Source of the DNA: JAZNOQ01 sp045589215
Lineage (GTDB): Bacteria; Bacillota; Clostridia; Oscillospirales; CAG-272
Length of the DNA: 7,623 nucleotides
Assembly (NCBI GenBank): GCA_045589215.1
Contig: JAZNOQ010000114.1
Coordinates: forward strand, 1 to 7,623
Direction: 5' to 3'
The notes under the pieces are model-generated. The model was not told the DNA's origin and ran no database searches. It saw nothing but the letters and a program-made list of their open reading frames with translations. The stretch's first letter is position 1, and each line of letters opens with the position of its first letter. Position numbers and translations under genes: made by a program. This document shows, one piece after another, positions 6,703 through 7,623 of the stretch.

Positions 6703-6732
6703 AAAAGGCTGATTCAAATGAATCAGCCTTTT
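6703..6732. terminator. Bidirectional rho-independent terminator
   Basis: A perfect 13-bp stem, AAAAGGCTGATTC (6703-6715) with GAATCAGCCTTTT (6720-6732), closes a 4-nt AAAT loop. Read on the plus strand it ends in TTTTCTGT, 13 nt after the surface-protein stop. Read on the minus strand it ends in TTTTGTTTTG, 18 nt after the glutamate dehydrogenase stop. It fits termination of both convergent genes. Confidence 0.93.
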
Positions 6733-6750
6733 CTGTATGTTTCTTTATAA

Positions 6751-7623
6751 TCAGACCACGCCGAAAGCAAGCATTGCGTCTGCAACCTTGAGGAAGCCTG
6801 CGATATTCGCACCTGCAACGAGGTTGCCTTCCATGCCGTATTCCTTTGCAGCCGCGACCGAGCTGTCGTAAATGCTCTTCATGATCTCCTTCAGCTTTGC
6901 GTCGACCTCTGCCGCAGACCAGCTGTAACGCATGGAGTTCTGAGACATTTCGAGACCCGATACCGCAACACCGCCTGCATTAACAGCCTTGGAGGGAGCG
7001 ACCACTACGCCGTTTGCCTGCAGATAAGCAACCGCCTCGTTGGTGGTGGGCATGTTAGAGACCTCAACGTAATACTTAAGACCGTTTGCAACCATCTTCT
7101 TCGCGTCGTCAAGGTTGACCTCATTCTGCGTCGCGCAGGGCATGATAACGTCTACCTTCTCGCCCCAGGGCTTCTGTCCCGCAAAGAAGGGCACGCCAAA
7201 CTTATCCGCATAGTCCTCTACGCGGTTGCGGCAGGATGCACGCATCTCGAGGAGGTAGTCGATCTTCTCCTTGGTGGAGACACCGTCCTTATCGTAAATA
7301 TAGCCGTCAGGACCGGAAATGGTAACGACCTTACCGCCAAGCTCGTTGATCTTAATAACGGTACCCCAAGCAACGTTTCCGAAGCCGGAGATCGCGAAGG
7401 TCTTGCCCTTGATGTCCTCGCCGTACGTCTTCAGCATTTCTGCGGTGTAGTAGACCGCACCGAAGCCGGTCGCCTCGGGACGAATCAGCGAGCCGCCGTA
7501 GGAACGACCCTTACCGGTCAAAACGCCCGTGAACTCGTCGCGCAGTCTCTTGTACTGACCAAAGAGATAGCCGATCTCGCGTGCGCCAACGCCGATGTCA
7601 CCTGCAGGAACGTCGGTATCTGC
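6751..7623 (-). CDS. gdhA: Glutamate dehydrogenase, C-terminal 290 residues (N-terminus beyond window edge)
   Basis: This cytoplasmic enzyme interconverts 2-oxoglutarate plus ammonium and L-glutamate, linking nitrogen assimilation or amino-acid fermentation to NAD(P)H. The frame is open from base 7623 to TGA 6751-6753; about 160 N-terminal residues of the usual 450 are missing, including the catalytic Lys region. Retained features, in fragment numbering, are TDVPAGD (3-9, containing the family's catalytic Asp), the coenzyme-binding GFGNVA (80-85), the second-strand loop TISGPDG (101-107), and NAGGVAVSG (215-223), whose Val219 and Ser222 correspond to the substrate-contacting Val377 and Ser380 of the C. 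symbiosum enzyme. The fragment closely resembles that hexameric enzyme throughout, as recalled from memory. The SGPDG loop matches the NAD-specific clostridial type more than the E. coli NADP type, but coenzyme choice is not proven. A TTG at 7521 is internal and not a start. The gene converges on the surface-protein gene and shares its terminator. Confidence 0.97.
   Translation of the reverse strand, partial: ADTDVPAGDIGVGAREIGYLFGQYKRLRDEFTGVLTGKGRSYGGSLIRPEATGFGAVYYTAEMLKTYGEDIKGKTFAISGFGNVAWGTVIKINELGGKVVTISGPDGYIYDKDGVSTKEKIDYLLEMRASCRNRVEDYADKFGVPFFAGQKPWGEKVDVIMPCATQNEVNLDDAKKMVANGLKYYVEVSNMPTTNEAVAYLQANGVVVAPSKAVNAGGVAVSGLEMSQNSMRYSWSAAEVDAKLKEIMKSIYDSSVAAAKEYGMEGNLVAGANIAGFLKVADAMLAFGVV

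Noticed and set aside
7519..7521. TTG as start codon of a 256-residue dehydrogenase
   Set aside because: The glutamate dehydrogenase frame continues upstream to the window edge with conserved residues (TDVPAGD), so the TTG is an internal Leu.

Overview
The window holds five protein genes and no RNA gene, mobile element or CRISPR array. It looks like a chromosomal piece of an anaerobic Firmicute, most likely a gut Clostridia lineage of moderate GC. The reasons are strong TTGACA/TATAAT-type promoters, AGGAGG-like ribosome binding sites, a MarR regulator with a two-subunit ABC exporter, a secreted beta-helix surface protein with a Pro-Thr-Glu stalk, and a glutamate dehydrogenase very like the enzyme of Clostridium symbiosum. 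The family placement is an inference.

Left half (1-3875, minus strand): one operon reading right to left. A marR-type repressor gene is followed after 5 bp by a 586-residue ABC exporter half-transporter, then after another 5 bp by a second half-transporter whose last part lies beyond the left edge. The first exporter subunit has a degenerate ATPase site (Asp in place of the catalytic Glu, Gln in place of the H-loop His). The second has the N-terminal extension typical of its partner. Together they look like a heterodimeric multidrug exporter of the LmrCD/EfrAB/BmrCD type. A near-consensus promoter drives the operon, and a cluster of GTTAA/TTAAC half-sites lies between its -10 box and the marR start, the expected place for autorepression.

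Middle (3876-6732, plus strand): a divergent promoter drives a single 887-residue secreted protein. It has a signal peptide, about ten degenerate Cys-x-Asn-x-Gly-x-Ile repeats of GLUG type (predicted beta-helix), an inserted Cys/Asp-rich segment resembling a calcium-binding loop pair, a PVTE repeat stalk, and a C-terminal Gly-Gly-Cys-Gly-Ser motif, hydrophobic segment and charged tail. Function is unknown; adhesion or envelope display is the best guess. A 13-bp stem at 6703-6732 ends this gene and also serves the convergent gene on its right.

Right end (6751-7623, minus strand): the C-terminal 290 residues of a glutamate dehydrogenase.

There is no gene-free stretch over 300 bases. The largest gap, 3796-4025, is filled by the two divergent promoters, the operator cluster and a leader hairpin. 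Nothing here is clearly a new system. The parts most worth checking are the C-terminal Cys-containing anchor, the Cys-aligned repeats and the operator cluster.
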